A stretch of 64,000 bases of DNA from Pseudomonas gozinkensis (GCF_014863585.1 NZ_CP062253.1:5021001-5085000); one strand, 5' to 3'; counted from the stretch's first letter, positions 36,128 through 46,256 are shown. Numbers and translations are program-made. The notes: generated by a model not told the origin, from the letters alone.

Positions 36128-36979
36128 TCAGTCTGCCCTGCTCAGAGATGTCCACAGCAACTGCGCCGCATACCCCCGAAACGGCCGCCAGGCTTCAGCG
36201 CGGGCTGACAACTCCCGCACCGTCATCCGCTCCCCTTCCAGCACCTCCAGCGCCCGCAGCAATCCCACATCGCCAGTCGGAAACCCGTCCATATCCCGCA
36301 ACTGCCGCAGGGCAATGTACTGCGCCGTCCAGTCGCCAATCCCGTGCAGCGCCAGCAATCGCGCGGTCCCGGATGAAAACAGCAACGGGTCCTCCAGCAA
36401 CGCCTGCACCACGCCCGACAGCGTGCGACCACGACTTTTCGGCATGCCCAGCGCCGCCAGATCCGCGCGCGCTAAAACCGCCGCTTCGGGAAACACATGG
36501 GTCAACCCCGGCACCGCAGAGTGCAACGGCTCGCCATACTGCGCCACGAGTTTCCCTGCCAACCGGATCGCCCCGACCACTGTAATCTGCTGCCCCAGCA
36601 CCGCCCGAAACGCCAGCTCCAGACCATCCCACGCCCCCGGCACCCGTAAACCCGGGCGCGCGGCCATCAACGGCGCCAGCAGCGGATCCGCCGCCAGATG
36701 CCGTTGCATGGTCGGCAGATCGGCGTCCAGATCGAACAGCCGACGCAAGCGCGCAACAATCTCGGGAAGCGCTGATGGATCAGGAAAATCCAGTTCGACC
36801 TCCAGCGCATCACCTTCACCCGGCCAGACCGAAACCGTACCGTAAACACCGTTCAATCCGATGCTGCGCGAATACACGCCATCGACCACCGTTTCCATCC
36901 CGACCACCGCCCGCGCCGCGAAAAACCCGAGCATCGCCGGCCAGTCACAGGATCCCTGATAGTCGAGCCGTAATCTCAC
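36128..36979 (-). CDS. alkA: DNA-3-methyladenine glycosylase II (AlkA-like)
   Basis: A 283-aa HhH-GPD base-excision glycosylase that removes alkylated bases. The N-terminal AlkA domain (about 1-115) is followed by AFRAVLGQQITVVGAIRLAGKLV, the helix-hairpin-helix LLALHGIGDWTAQYIALRQL and the catalytic Asp in FPTGDVGLLRAL. WRPFRGYAAQLLW closes the fold. It starts with GTG, overlapping the upstream antiporter stop as GTGA. It is therefore translationally coupled to a transporter gene, an odd pairing. Confidence 0.88.
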   Translation of the reverse strand: MRLRLDYQGSCDWPAMLGFFAARAVVGMETVVDGVYSRSIGLNGVYGTVSVWPGEGDALEVELDFPDPSALPEIVARLRRLFDLDADLPTMQRHLAADPLLAPLMAARPGLRVPGAWDGLELAFRAVLGQQITVVGAIRLAGKLVAQYGEPLHSAVPGLTHVFPEAAVLARADLAALGMPKSRGRTLSGVVQALLEDPLLFSSGTARLLALHGIGDWTAQYIALRQLRDMDGFPTGDVGLLRALEVLEGERMTVRELSARAEAWRPFRGYAAQLLWTSLSRAD

Positions 36980-38403
36980 AGGGACAACACGCCGCTGTAC
37001 AACCCATACGCCGCGAGCCCGGCGCCGGCGATCACACAGGTGAAAATCCCCTTCTCGATCGTCGTGAACAACGGTTCGCCCTGCTCATGCTTGGCCTTGG
37101 CGAACAGAATCACTCCCGGTGCATACAGCAGCGCCGACAGCAGCAAATATTTCACCCCGCCGGCGTACAGCAACCACACCGCGTAGCACAGGGCGATGCC
37201 GCCGATCAGCAGATCCTTGGTGCGTTCTGCCGAAGCATGTTCATAGGTTTCCCCCCGTCCGCTCAACAGCACCGCATAGGCCGCCGACCACAGGTACGGC
37301 ACCAGAATCATCGAAGAGGCGAGGTAAATCAGACTGGTGTAAGTGCCTTCGGAAAACAGCGTGATCAACAGGAAAATCTGGATCATCACGTTGGTCAGCC
37401 ACAACGCGTTGACCGGCACATGGTTGGCGTTTTCCTTTTTCAGGAACGCCGGCATGGTCTTGTCCCGGGCAGTGGCAAACAGGATTTCGGCGCACAGCAG
37501 GGCCCAGGACAACAATGCACCGAGCAACGAGATCGCCAGGCCGATGCTGATCGCCAGCGCCCCCCACGGCCCGACGATATGCTCGAGCACCGCCGCCAGC
37601 GACGGGTTCTGCAAGGTCGCCAACTCAGGCTGGCTCATGATTCCGAGCGACAGCACATTGACCAACACCAGCAACGCCAGCACGCCAATGAACCCGATCA
37701 CCGTGGCACGCCCCACGTCGCTGCGTTTCTCCGCTCGCGCCGAGTACACACTGGCACCTTCGATGCCAATGAACACAAACACGGTGACCAGCATCATATT
37801 GCGCACCTGATCCATCACACCGCCAAAACTGGGGTTGCTGCGGCCCCAGATGTCGCGGGTAAAGATGTCAGCCTTGAACGCCACCGCGGCAATCACGATG
37901 AACATGATCAGCGGCACGATCTTCGCCACCGTGGTCACCTGATTGATGAACGCCGCCTCCTTGATCCCGCGCATCACCAGAAAGTGCACGGCCCACAGCA
38001 GCACCGAAGCGCAGCCAATGGCAATCGGCGTGTTGCCTTGACCGAACACCGGGAAGAAATACCCGAGAGTGCTGAACAGCAACACGAAATACCCGACGTT
38101 GCCCAGCCACGCGCTGATCCAGTAACCCCACGCGGAAGAAAAACCCATGTAGTCGCCGAACCCGGCCTTGGCGTAGGCATACACGCCGGAGTCCAGTTCC
38201 GGTTTGCGATTGGCCAGGGTCTGGAAAACGAAGGCCAGGGTGAGCATGCCGATTGCCGTGATGCCCCAGCCGATCAGGATGGCCCCGGCATCGGCCCGGG
38301 CCGCCATGTTCTGCGGCAGGGAAAAAATCCCCCCGCCGATCATCGAACCCACCACCAGGGCGATCAGTGCGCCAAGGCGCAGTTTTTGCGTCGGTTGCGA
38401 CAT
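36976..38403 (-). CDS. Arginine/ornithine antiporter, second ArcD paralogue
   Basis: A 475-aa, roughly 12-helix APC-superfamily basic amino acid/polyamine antiporter. It is gap-free and highly similar along its whole length to the ArcD encoded at 38842-40269 (same length; shared [45 protein letters not shown]). It is divergent from that gene, and its upstream region carries an ANR-like box. The start follows AAGGAG. It may exchange arginine for ornithine or transport another basic amino acid; the duplication suggests specialised substrates or extra capacity. Confidence 0.88.
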   Translation of the reverse strand: MSQPTQKLRLGALIALVVGSMIGGGIFSLPQNMAARADAGAILIGWGITAIGMLTLAFVFQTLANRKPELDSGVYAYAKAGFGDYMGFSSAWGYWISAWLGNVGYFVLLFSTLGYFFPVFGQGNTPIAIGCASVLLWAVHFLVMRGIKEAAFINQVTTVAKIVPLIMFIVIAAVAFKADIFTRDIWGRSNPSFGGVMDQVRNMMLVTVFVFIGIEGASVYSARAEKRSDVGRATVIGFIGVLALLVLVNVLSLGIMSQPELATLQNPSLAAVLEHIVGPWGALAISIGLAISLLGALLSWALLCAEILFATARDKTMPAFLKKENANHVPVNALWLTNVMIQIFLLITLFSEGTYTSLIYLASSMILVPYLWSAAYAVLLSGRGETYEHASAERTKDLLIGGIALCYAVWLLYAGGVKYLLLSALLYAPGVILFAKAKHEQGEPLFTTIEKGIFTCVIAGAGLAAYGLYSGVLSL

Positions 38404-38472
38404 TCAAATCTCCTTGAAAGATGGTGTGATGTTTTCGGTTATTACAACTATTAACTAAACGGATAAAGCTAG

Positions 38473-38486
38473 CTGACGTTTATCAG
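38473..38486. promoter_or_regulatory. ANR-like box for the second arcD paralogue
   Basis: CTGAC-GTTT-ATCAG closely resembles the FNR/ANR site TTGAT-N4-ATCAA and the arc-type variant. Read on the minus strand, a start point near 38438 would place it at about -41.5, with a weak candidate -10 TAGTTG at 38450-38445. The rest of the 438-base spacer is AT rich, with an inverted GCCAAC/GTTGGC repeat at about 38490-38523. Confidence 0.6.
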
Positions 38487-38766
38487 GTAACGCCAACAAA
38501 CGCCTGTTTATATATAGCGGTTGGCGCTAACGCCTAGCACGCTCAGACAGTTTTGTGCGCGAATCCTAATAAATCAATTCTGTACTGAAAACAGCGGTGA
38601 AAAATTTGCCAAAACCTGAAAACGAACTAGCGTGATAATTCGAAAGTAATAGGATCCATTCTTGATAATCTCCCCAAAAAGCCTCTAGGACAGGCTTTCC
38701 AGGCAATAGCCTTATGCCTCCAGACGTTTCATAAGTCATTCATTAACAATGGAATGTGACTATGCA

Positions 38767-38780
38767 CTGATCTAAGTCAG
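38767..38780. promoter_or_regulatory. ANR-like box of the arcDABC operon
   Basis: CTGAT-CTAA-GTCAG is a symmetric FNR/ANR-type site (CTGAC-N4-ATCAG on the other strand). A weak -10 TACGCT (38803-38808) gives a start near 38815, placing the box centre at -41.5, the class II activation position. This predicts induction by oxygen limitation. Confidence 0.7.
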
Positions 38781-38841
38781 CTGTTTGAAAAGCCAACAGA
38801 ACTACGCTGTGAACTCTTCTCTCCTGCAATGGAGTCATGCA

Positions 38842-40269
38842 ATGTCTGAAGCTCCCGGAAAACTACGACTAGGTGCACTGGTTGCATTGGTAGTCGGTTC
38901 AATGATCGGTGGCGGGATATTCTCTTTGCCACAAAACATGGCCGCCAGTGCCGACGTCGGCGCGGTACTGATTGGCTGGGCCATCACCGCTGTCGGCATG
39001 CTCACCCTCGCTTTCGTCTTCCAAACCCTCGCCAATCGCAAGCCTGACCTGGACGGCGGTGTCTACGCCTACGCCAAGGCCGGTTTCGGCGATTACATGG
39101 GTTTCTCCTCGGCCTGGGGTTACTGGATCAGTGCCTGGCTGGGCAACGTCGGTTACTTCGTTCTGCTGTTCAGCACCCTCGGATACTTCTTTCCGATATT
39201 TGGGGAAGGCAACACCGTGGCTGCGGTGATCGGCGCCTCGGTGCTGCTGTGGGGCGTGCACTTTCTGGTGCTGCGCGGGATCAAGGAAGCGGCGTTCATC
39301 AACCTCGTGACCACCGTCGCCAAAGTCGTGCCGCTGCTGCTGTTCGTGCTGATCGCGGTTTTCGCCTTCAAACTGGACATCTTCACCGCCGACATCTGGG
39401 GCGTGAAAAACCCGGATCTGGGCAGCGTGATGAACCAGGTGCGCAACATGATGCTGGTCACCGTGTGGGTGTTCATCGGCATCGAAGGCGCAAGCATCTT
39501 CTCGGCCCGGGCGGAAAAACGTTCGGACGTCGGCAAGGCCACCGTGATCGGTTTCATCACCGTGCTGCTGTTCCTGGTGCTGGTGAACGTGCTGTCGCTG
39601 GGCATCATGACCCAACCGGAACTGGCCAAACTGCAGAACCCGTCGATGGCTGCCGTGCTTGAGCATGTGGTCGGTCACTGGGGCGCGGTGCTGATCAGCG
39701 TCGGTCTGATCATCTCGCTGCTGGGGGCGTTGCTGTCGTGGGTGCTGCTGTGTGCGGAGATCATGTTCGCCGCCGCCAAGGACCACACCATGCCGGAGTT
39801 CCTGCGCAAGGAAAACGCCAACCACGTGCCGGTCAACGCCCTGTGGCTGACCAACGCGATGGTGCAGCTGTTCCTGATCATCACCCTGTTCTCGGCCAGC
39901 ACTTACCTGTCGCTGATCTACCTCGCCACTTCGATGATTCTGGTGCCGTACCTGTGGTCGGCGGCCTACGCCCTGCTGCTGGCGGTGCGTGGCGAAAGCT
40001 ACGAAGGCTTCGCGGCCGAACGGCGCAAGGACCTGATCATCGGTGGTATCGCCCTGATCTACGCGGTCTGGCTGCTCTACGCCGGTGGCGTGAAGTACCT
40101 GCTGCTCTCGGCCCTGCTCTATGCCCCCGGCGCGATCCTGTTCGCCAAGGCCAAGCTCGAACTCAAACAACCGGTTTTCACCAACGTCGAGAAGCTGATT
40201 TTCGCCGCAGTGGTCGTGGGTGCCCTCGTGGCCGCCTACGGACTGTATGACGGCTTCCTGACTCTGTAA
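38842..40269 (+). CDS. arcD: Arginine/ornithine antiporter ArcD
   Basis: A 475-aa APC-family antiporter, about 12 membrane helices, exchanging external arginine for internal ornithine in the arginine deiminase pathway. The first helix has [18 protein letters not shown], and [23 protein letters not shown] and [27 protein letters not shown] follow. ATG at 38842 follows AATGGAGTCATGCA and matches the paralogue's length; an upstream in-frame start at 38785 is rejected. It is first in arcDABC, 34 bases before arcA. Confidence 0.95.
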   Translation: MSEAPGKLRLGALVALVVGSMIGGGIFSLPQNMAASADVGAVLIGWAITAVGMLTLAFVFQTLANRKPDLDGGVYAYAKAGFGDYMGFSSAWGYWISAWLGNVGYFVLLFSTLGYFFPIFGEGNTVAAVIGASVLLWGVHFLVLRGIKEAAFINLVTTVAKVVPLLLFVLIAVFAFKLDIFTADIWGVKNPDLGSVMNQVRNMMLVTVWVFIGIEGASIFSARAEKRSDVGKATVIGFITVLLFLVLVNVLSLGIMTQPELAKLQNPSMAAVLEHVVGHWGAVLISVGLIISLLGALLSWVLLCAEIMFAAAKDHTMPEFLRKENANHVPVNALWLTNAMVQLFLIITLFSASTYLSLIYLATSMILVPYLWSAAYALLLAVRGESYEGFAAERRKDLIIGGIALIYAVWLLYAGGVKYLLLSALLYAPGAILFAKAKLELKQPVFTNVEKLIFAAVVVGALVAAYGLYDGFLTL

Positions 40270-40303
40270 CTGCCCAACGTTTTCACTCTGGAGGATCACT
40301 GAA

Positions 40304-41560
40304 ATGACCACGGAAAAAGCTAAGTACGGCGTCCATTCCGAAGCCGGCAAACTGCGCAAAGTCATGGTTTGCTCCCCAGGTCTGGCCCATCAGCGGCTGA
40401 CCCCGAGCAACTGCGACGAGCTGCTGTTCGACGACGTCATCTGGGTCAACCAGGCCAAGCGCGACCACTTCGATTTCGTCACCAAGATGCGCGAGCGCGG
40501 GATCGAAGTGCTGGAAATGCACAACCTGCTGACCGACATCGTTTCCAACCCCGAAGCGCTGAAATGGATTCTGGATCGCAAGATCACCCCCGACACCGTC
40601 GGCGTTGGTCTGACGAATGAAGTGCGCAGCTGGCTCGAAGGCCTGGAGCCACGCAAGCTCGCGGAGTTCCTGATCGGTGGCGTGGCCGGTGAAGACCTGC
40701 CGGACAGCGAAGGCGCCAGCGTGATCAAGATGTACCGCGATTACCTGGGCCACTCCAGCTTCCTGCTGCCACCGCTGCCCAACACTCAGTTCACCCGCGA
40801 TACCACGTGCTGGATATACGGCGGCGTGACCCTCAATCCGATGTACTGGCCAGCCCGCCGTCAGGAAACCCTGCTGACTACCGCCATCTACAAATTCCAC
40901 CCCGACTTCACCGGCGCCGACTTCGAAGTCTGGTACGGCGATCCGGACAAGGATCACGGCCAGGCCACCCTCGAGGGCGGCGACGTGATGCCGATCGGCA
41001 ATGGCGTGGTATTGATCGGCATGGGCGAGCGCACCTCGCGCCAGGCCATCGGCCAACTGGCGCAATCGCTGTTCGCCAAAGGCGCTGTGGAAAAGGTCGT
41101 GGTCGCCGGCCTGCCGAAATCCCGCGCGGCGATGCACCTGGACACCGTGTTCAGCTTCTGCGACCGCGACCTGGTCACGGTCTTCCCGGAAGTGGTCAAG
41201 GAAATCGTGCCGTTCATCATTCGTCCCGACAGCACCAAGCCGTACGGCCTGGACGTGCGCCGGGAGAACAAGTCGTTCATCGAAGTGGTGGCCGAAGTCC
41301 TCAACCTGCCGAAGTTGCGCGTGGTGGAAACCGGCGGCAACAGCTTCGCCGCCGAACGCGAGCAATGGGATGACGGCAACAACGTGGTGGCCGTGGAGCC
41401 GGGCGTGGTCATCGGCTACGACCGCAACACCTACACCAACACCCTGCTGCGCAAGGCCGGGGTCGAGGTCATCACCATCAGCGCCGGCGAACTGGGCCGT
41501 GGCCGTGGCGGCGGCCACTGCATGACCTGCCCGATCGTGCGCGACCCAATCGACTACTAA
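40304..41560 (+). CDS. arcA: Arginine deiminase
   Basis: A 418-aa enzyme converting arginine to citrulline and ammonia in fermentative arginine use. Guanidine-binding [22 protein letters not shown], and the catalytic Cys406 in [14 protein letters not shown] near the C-terminus are present and match the P. aeruginosa numbering. It lies second in arcDABC and starts after GGAGGATCACTGAA. Confidence 0.97.
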   Translation: MTTEKAKYGVHSEAGKLRKVMVCSPGLAHQRLTPSNCDELLFDDVIWVNQAKRDHFDFVTKMRERGIEVLEMHNLLTDIVSNPEALKWILDRKITPDTVGVGLTNEVRSWLEGLEPRKLAEFLIGGVAGEDLPDSEGASVIKMYRDYLGHSSFLLPPLPNTQFTRDTTCWIYGGVTLNPMYWPARRQETLLTTAIYKFHPDFTGADFEVWYGDPDKDHGQATLEGGDVMPIGNGVVLIGMGERTSRQAIGQLAQSLFAKGAVEKVVVAGLPKSRAAMHLDTVFSFCDRDLVTVFPEVVKEIVPFIIRPDSTKPYGLDVRRENKSFIEVVAEVLNLPKLRVVETGGNSFAAEREQWDDGNNVVAVEPGVVIGYDRNTYTNTLLRKAGVEVITISAGELGRGRGGGHCMTCPIVRDPIDY

Positions 41561-41571
41561 ACGACCATCTC

Positions 41572-41601
41572 CCCGGCCGCACTGACCCTGTCGCGGCCGG
41601 G
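41572..41601 (+). other. Hairpin in the arcA-arcB spacer
   Basis: CCCGGCCGC (41572-41580) and GCGGCCGGG (41593-41601) form a perfect 9-bp stem with a 12-base loop and no T-run. It may be an mRNA processing or stability element; arc mRNA processing is known in P. aeruginosa, but the link here is inference. Confidence 0.55.
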
Positions 41602-41629
41602 CCGATTACCGAATCCAAGGAGAATCATC

Positions 41630-42640
41630 ATGGCGTTCAACATTCACAACCGTAACCTGCTCAGCCTGGAACACCACACCCCGCGTGAGCTGCGCTACCT
41701 GCTCGACCTGTCCCGCGACCTCAAGCGCGCCAAGTACACCGGCACCGAGCAGCAACACCTGAAGGGCAACAACATCGCCCTGATCTTCGAAAAAACCTCG
41801 ACCCGCACCCGCTGCGCGTTCGAAGTCGCCGCTTATGACCAGGGCGCCAACGTCACCTACATCGACCCGAATTCCTCGCAGATCGGCCACAAGGAAAGCA
41901 TGAAGGACACAGCCCGCGTGCTGGGTCGCATGTACGACGCCATCGAGTACCGTGGCTTCAAGCAGGAAATCGTCGAAGAGCTGGCCAAGTTCGCCGGTGT
42001 GCCGGTGTTCAACGGCCTGACCGATGAATATCACCCGACCCAGATGATCGCCGACGTGCTGACCATGCGTGAGCACGCCGACAAGCCGATCCACGAGATC
42101 AGCTACGCCTACCTGGGCGACGCGCGCAACAACATGGGCAACTCGCTGCTGCTGGTCGGCGCCAAACTCGGCATGGACGTGCGCATCTGCGCGCCGAAAG
42201 CCCTGTGGCCCCACGATGATCTGGTGGATCGCTGCAAGAAATACGCAGAAGAAAGCGGCGCCCGCATCACCCTGACCGAAGACCCGAAAGCCGCCGTCAA
42301 AGGCGTGGACTTCATCCACACCGACGTCTGGGTATCGATGGGCGAGCCGGTTGAAGCCTGGGCCGAGCGTATCCAGCAACTGCTGCCGTATCAGGTCAAC
42401 GCCGAGCTGATGAAAGCCACCGGCAACCCGCGCACCAAGTTCATGCACTGCCTGCCGGCGTTCCACAACAGCGACACCAAGGTCGGCAAACAGATTGCCG
42501 AACAGTATCCGCACCTGAAAAACGGCATCGAAGTGACCGACGATGTGTTCGAGTCGCCGGCCTGCATCGCCTTCGAGCAAGCGGAAAACCGCATGCACAC
42601 CATCAAGGCGATTCTGGTGTCGACTTTGGCTGATCTGTAA
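41630..42640 (+). CDS. arcB: Catabolic ornithine carbamoyltransferase
   Basis: A 336-aa transcarbamoylase that phosphorolyses citrulline to ornithine and carbamoyl phosphate. The carbamoyl phosphate motif [17 protein letters not shown] and the ornithine motif [19 protein letters not shown] are present, and the length matches the catabolic dodecameric type. It follows arcA after a hairpin and starts after AAGGAG. Confidence 0.96.
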   Translation: MAFNIHNRNLLSLEHHTPRELRYLLDLSRDLKRAKYTGTEQQHLKGNNIALIFEKTSTRTRCAFEVAAYDQGANVTYIDPNSSQIGHKESMKDTARVLGRMYDAIEYRGFKQEIVEELAKFAGVPVFNGLTDEYHPTQMIADVLTMREHADKPIHEISYAYLGDARNNMGNSLLLVGAKLGMDVRICAPKALWPHDDLVDRCKKYAEESGARITLTEDPKAAVKGVDFIHTDVWVSMGEPVEAWAERIQQLLPYQVNAELMKATGNPRTKFMHCLPAFHNSDTKVGKQIAEQYPHLKNGIEVTDDVFESPACIAFEQAENRMHTIKAILVSTLADL

Positions 42641-42677
42641 CCACCACCCCGCTCCCACTGAAGGACCTGGAACCCAA

Positions 42678-42768
42678 TGTGGGAGCGAGCTTGCTCGCGA
42701 AGGCGGTGCGCCAGTCGCCAAAGATGTTGCCTGACACAACGCTTTCGCGAGCAAGCTCGCTCCCACAG
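42678..42768. repeat. REPIN inside the arc operon, between arcB and arcC
   Basis: TGTGGGAGCGAGCTTGCTCG and its inverse face outward. Being inside an operon, it would fold in the arcDABC mRNA and could change arcC levels. Confidence 0.9.
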
Positions 42769-42832
42769 GTGCCCGGTACCGACAGTGTGATGGAGTCGTT
42801 TGCCATTCCTCTGTACAAGAAGGACATGCACC

Positions 42833-43762
42833 ATGCGTATCGTCGTAGCTCTGGGCGGTAACGCCCTGCTCCGCCGTGGTGAGCCGATGACCGCTGACAA
42901 TCAGCGCGCCAACATCCGCATCGCCACCGAGCAAATCGCCAAGATCCATCCCGGCAATCAACTGGTCATTGCCCACGGCAATGGCCCGCAAGTCGGCCTG
43001 CTGTCGTTGCAGGCGGCGGCCTACACTTCCGTCACCCCTTACCCGCTCGACGTGCTCGGTGCCGAAACCGAAGGCATGATCGGCTACATCATCGAACAGG
43101 AACTGGGCAACCTGCTGGACTTCGAAGTCCCGTTCGCCACCCTGCTCACCCAGGTCGAAGTCGACGCCAACGACCCGGCCTTCAAGAACCCGACCAAACC
43201 GATCGGCCCGGTCTACGAGAAAGCCGAAGCCGAAAAGCTCGCCGCTGAAAAAGGCTGGGCCATCGCCCCGGACGGCGACAAGTTCCGCCGCGTGGTGGCC
43301 AGTCCACGGCCGAAACGCATCTTCGAAATCCGCCCGATCAAGTGGCTGCTGGACAAGGGCAGCATCGTGATCTGCGCCGGCGGTGGCGGCATTCCGACCA
43401 TGTACGACGAGAACCGCAATCTCAAAGGTATCGAAGCGGTGATCGACAAGGACCTGTGCTCGGCGCTGCTGGCCGAACAGCTGGAGGCGGACTTGCTGGT
43501 GATCGCCACCGACGTCAACGCGGCGTACATCGATTTCAAGAAACCCACCGAGAAAGCCATCGCTCAGGCCCACCCGGACGAACTCGAACGCCTGGGCTTC
43601 GCTGCCGGCTCCATGGGGCCGAAGGTGCAGGCAGCCTGTGAATTTGCGCGCCATACTGGCAAGGTCGCGGTGATCGGTTCGCTCTCGGACATCGAAGCCA
43701 TCGTCCAGGGCACCGCCGGTACGCGGGTCAGCACCGCAGCGCCGGGCATCACCTACCGATAA
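42833..43762 (+). CDS. arcC: Carbamate kinase
   Basis: A 309-aa amino acid kinase-fold enzyme that uses carbamoyl phosphate to make ATP, the energy-yielding step of the arginine deiminase pathway. [33 protein letters not shown], and the ICAGGGGIP and [22 protein letters not shown] segments are all standard. The ATG at 42833 follows AAGGACATGCACC and is preferred over an upstream in-frame start at 42800. It is the last gene of arcDABC, after a REPIN. Confidence 0.96.
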   Translation: MRIVVALGGNALLRRGEPMTADNQRANIRIATEQIAKIHPGNQLVIAHGNGPQVGLLSLQAAAYTSVTPYPLDVLGAETEGMIGYIIEQELGNLLDFEVPFATLLTQVEVDANDPAFKNPTKPIGPVYEKAEAEKLAAEKGWAIAPDGDKFRRVVASPRPKRIFEIRPIKWLLDKGSIVICAGGGGIPTMYDENRNLKGIEAVIDKDLCSALLAEQLEADLLVIATDVNAAYIDFKKPTEKAIAQAHPDELERLGFAAGSMGPKVQAACEFARHTGKVAVIGSLSDIEAIVQGTAGTRVSTAAPGITYR

Positions 43763-43775
43763 AAAGAAACTCCGG

Positions 43776-43796
43776 GGGCAGACCTCAGGTCTGCCC
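43776..43796 (+). other. Hairpin after arcC, possible weak terminator
   Basis: GGGCAGACC and GGTCTGCCC form a perfect 9-bp stem with a 3-base loop 14 bases after the arcC stop. It is followed by TTCTCCC rather than a clean T-run, so termination efficiency is doubtful. Confidence 0.6.
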
Positions 43797-43824
43797 TTCT
43801 CCCATGCCTTGAAAGGAGAAAACC

Positions 43825-44187
43825 ATGGCCCAGTTCGAACCCGGCCGCTTGCACATCGAGCGCCACGCGTTGACTGACGACGACGTCAATTACAACGTGT
43901 GCCTCGACTATGAAGTGTTCACCGATCCTCAGAAAGGCAAAGGGATACAGTTCACCCTGCACGGCAGCATGCAGGGCAAGGACATGAAGGAAACGTTTTT
44001 CCTGCCCAAGGAAGAGGCTTACAACTTCGCCCGCGACGTGACCAGGATCGCCGAGAAATACGGGATTCCCAAGGCGCACAGCCAGATCGGCTCGGTGCAC
44101 AAGCATTACGACCTGATGTTTGAAGACATCCGCAAGCAGCTGAATATGCAATCCGGGGATCCGGTCAATCCCGAGCATTTCGAGTAA
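43825..44187 (+). CDS. DUF5064 family protein
   Basis: A 120-aa soluble protein starting MAQFEPGRLHIERHAL, typical of the Pseudomonas-restricted DUF5064 family (function unknown). Features are VNYNVCLDYEV, GIQFTLHGSMQGKDM and EEAYNFARDVTRIAEKYG. It lies 62 bases after arcC with a good AAGGAGAAAACC ribosome site; a hairpin lies between them, so a shared transcript is uncertain. Confidence 0.82.
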   Translation: MAQFEPGRLHIERHALTDDDVNYNVCLDYEVFTDPQKGKGIQFTLHGSMQGKDMKETFFLPKEEAYNFARDVTRIAEKYGIPKAHSQIGSVHKHYDLMFEDIRKQLNMQSGDPVNPEHFE

Positions 44188-44208
44188 CCCGAACTCACCA
44201 CATTCCCC

Positions 44209-44299
44209 CTGTGGGAGCGAGCTTGCTCGCGAAAGCGCTCTGTCAGTTCATATCTTCATTACTGATACACCGCATTCGCGAGCAAGCTCGCTCCCACAA
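44209..44299. repeat. REPIN, GCGAGC family
   Basis: CTGTGGGAGCGAGCTTGCTC and its inverse face outward. It lies between the DUF5064 gene and gcsR. Confidence 0.9.
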
Positions 44300-44396
44300 G
44301 GGTATGTATCCAGCGAAAAAACACGCCCGGTTTCACCATTTCCCCGCCCCAAGGCATACTTGCCCCCCTCCGCACTCCAGAACCCAGAACCGCCCC

Positions 44397-45905
44397 ATGC
44401 GTATCCACGTCAGCTTCATCGACCGCGTCGGCATCACCCAGGAAGTCCTGGCCCTGCTCGGTGGGCGCAATCTCAATCTGGATGCGGTGGAAATGGTCCC
44501 GCCGAACGTCTACATCGACGCCCCGACCCTGAGCCCGCAAGTGCTCGAAGAACTCAAAGATGCGTTGTTCCGGGTGCGCGGCGTAGAGGCCGTGGTGGTA
44601 GTCGACATCCTCCCCGGACAGCGTCGGCACCTGCAGCTCGACGCGTTGCTCGCGGCGATGACCGACCCGGTGCTGGCGCTGGACAGCGCCGGCAAGGTGC
44701 TGCTGGCCAACCCGGCGCTGATCGCCTTGTACGGTCGCGAGCCGGCAGGCGAAAGCGTCTCGGAACTGTTCAACGATCCGGGCCTGCTCGAAACGTTGTT
44801 GGAACAGGGTTTCCGCCTTCCGCTGCGGGAAATCACCGTCAACGGCCAGACCCTGTTGCTGGACGCCACGCCGATCACCGACGCCGGCGCCCTGCTGACG
44901 CTGTACCAGCCGAACCGCATCGGCGAACAACTCTCGGCGCTGCACCACGACCATGCCGAAGGTTTCGATGCACTGCTCGGTGAATCACCGCCGATCCGCA
45001 CCCTCAAGGCCCGCGCCCAACGCGTCGCAGCCCTCGATGCGCCGCTGCTGATCCAGGGCGAGACCGGCACCGGCAAGGAACTGGTGGCCCGCGCCTGCCA
45101 CGCCATCAGCGCCCGGCACAGCGCGCCATTCCTCGCGCTGAACTGCGCGGCCCTGCCGGAGAACCTCGCCGAGAGCGAACTGTTCGGCTACGCCCCCGGC
45201 GCCTTCACTGGCGCACAACGCGGTGGCAAACCGGGGCTGATGGAACTGGCCAACCAGGGCACGGTGTTCCTCGACGAGATCGGCGAGATGTCGCCGTATT
45301 TGCAGGCCAAACTGCTGCGCTTTCTCAATGACGGCAGCTTCCGTCGGGTCGGTGGCGATCGTGAGGTGAAGGTCAACGTGCGGATCCTCAGCGCGACCCA
45401 CCGCGACCTGGAAAAAATGGTCAGCGAAGGTCTGTTCCGCGAAGACCTTTTTTACCGCCTCAACGTGCTCAACGTCGAAGTGCCGCCCCTGCGCGAACGC
45501 GGTCAGGACATTCTGTTGCTGGCGCGCTATTTCATGCAGCAGGCCTGCGCGCAGATCCAGCGCCCGGTCTGTCGCCTTGCCCCCGGCACTTACCCGGCGC
45601 TGCTCGGCAACCGCTGGCCGGGCAACGTGCGGCAATTGCAGAACGTGATCTTCCGCGCCGCCGCGATCTGCGAAAGCAGCCTGGTGGACATCGGCGACCT
45701 CGACATCGCCGGCACCTCGGTGGCGCGCCAGACCGACACCGACGTCGACAGCCTCGAAGAAGCCGTCGAAGCCTTCGAGAAATCGCTGCTGGAAAAACTC
45801 TACGTCAGCTACCCCTCGACCCGCCAACTGGCCAGCCGCCTGCAGACCTCGCACACGGCGATTGCCCATCGGCTGCGCAAGTACGGCATTCCCAACAAGC
45901 CCTGA
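44397..45905 (+). CDS. gcsR: GcsR, sigma54-dependent regulator of glycine cleavage
   Basis: A 502-aa TyrR-like enhancer-binding protein. An N-terminal ACT domain (about 1-70; MRIHVSFIDRVGITQEVLALL) and a PAS domain (about 80-180; MTDPVLALDSAGKVLLANPAL) precede the AAA+ domain. That domain (about 195-425) has Walker A GETGTGKE, the sigma54-contact GAFTGA and GTVFLDEIGE. A TyrR-type HTH (TRQLASRLQTSHTAIAHRLRKYG) closes it. In P. aeruginosa GcsR activates gcvH2P2-glyA2-sdaA-gcvT2 in response to glycine; matching boxes and a sigma54 promoter follow here. No clear ribosome site is seen at this start. Confidence 0.93.
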   Translation: MRIHVSFIDRVGITQEVLALLGGRNLNLDAVEMVPPNVYIDAPTLSPQVLEELKDALFRVRGVEAVVVVDILPGQRRHLQLDALLAAMTDPVLALDSAGKVLLANPALIALYGREPAGESVSELFNDPGLLETLLEQGFRLPLREITVNGQTLLLDATPITDAGALLTLYQPNRIGEQLSALHHDHAEGFDALLGESPPIRTLKARAQRVAALDAPLLIQGETGTGKELVARACHAISARHSAPFLALNCAALPENLAESELFGYAPGAFTGAQRGGKPGLMELANQGTVFLDEIGEMSPYLQAKLLRFLNDGSFRRVGGDREVKVNVRILSATHRDLEKMVSEGLFREDLFYRLNVLNVEVPPLRERGQDILLLARYFMQQACAQIQRPVCRLAPGTYPALLGNRWPGNVRQLQNVIFRAAAICESSLVDIGDLDIAGTSVARQTDTDVDSLEEAVEAFEKSLLEKLYVSYPSTRQLASRLQTSHTAIAHRLRKYGIPNKP

Positions 45906-45923
45906 GGCGAGACCCCGAATAAA

Positions 45924-46014
45924 CTGTGGGAGCGAGCTTGCTCGCGATGGCGGTGCGACATTCAAAAAGCTGTCGACTGACACGCCCTCATCGCGAGCAA
46001 GCTCGCTCCCACAG
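45924..46014. repeat. REPIN, GCGAGC family
   Basis: CTGTGGGAGCGAGCTTGCTC and its inverse face outward. It lies directly after gcsR, upstream of the GcsR boxes. Confidence 0.9.
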
Positions 46015-46075
46015 GCTCTCCATCCAGCCGGTTCTCCATCCAGTTGAGAGTCCGAGCCCAAAAGCGACCTCTATC

Positions 46076-46112
46076 TGTACTGAAAGCGCTACAGCGGAAC
46101 GATATCGCTACA
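46076..46112. promoter_or_regulatory. GcsR-like boxes A and B upstream of gcvH
   Basis: TGTACTGAAAGCGCTACA (46076-46093) and CGGAACGATATCGCTACA (46095-46112) are 18-bp sites. The second, inverted, reads TGTAGCG-N4-CGTTCCG, one change from the published P. aeruginosa GcsR consensus TGTAACG-N4-CGTTCCG. Confidence 0.75.
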
Positions 46113-46175
46113 CCCTTCTCCGATTACCGCTGTGCAAGGCTTTGATCCGGTTCAGCTTTTTTATTCGTCCCGTGC

Positions 46176-46213
46176 TGTAGCGATTTCGCTACAGTCAACG
46201 TGATTTCGTTCAC
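46176..46213. promoter_or_regulatory. GcsR-like boxes C and D upstream of gcvH
   Basis: TGTAGCGATTTCGCTACA (46176-46193) is a near-perfect palindrome, and CAACGTGATTTCGTTCAC (46196-46213) lies 20 bases on. They sit about 55-110 bases before the predicted transcription start, as expected for enhancer sites. Confidence 0.75.
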
Positions 46214-46256
46214 CCACAATTCAATCAAGCCATTGATTTATAACGATATTTTTACG

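Noticed and set aside
38404..38841. ArgR-type sites in the arcD spacer
   Set aside because: I could not find TGTCGC half-sites of the Pseudomonas ArgR motif; only ANR-like boxes are visible.
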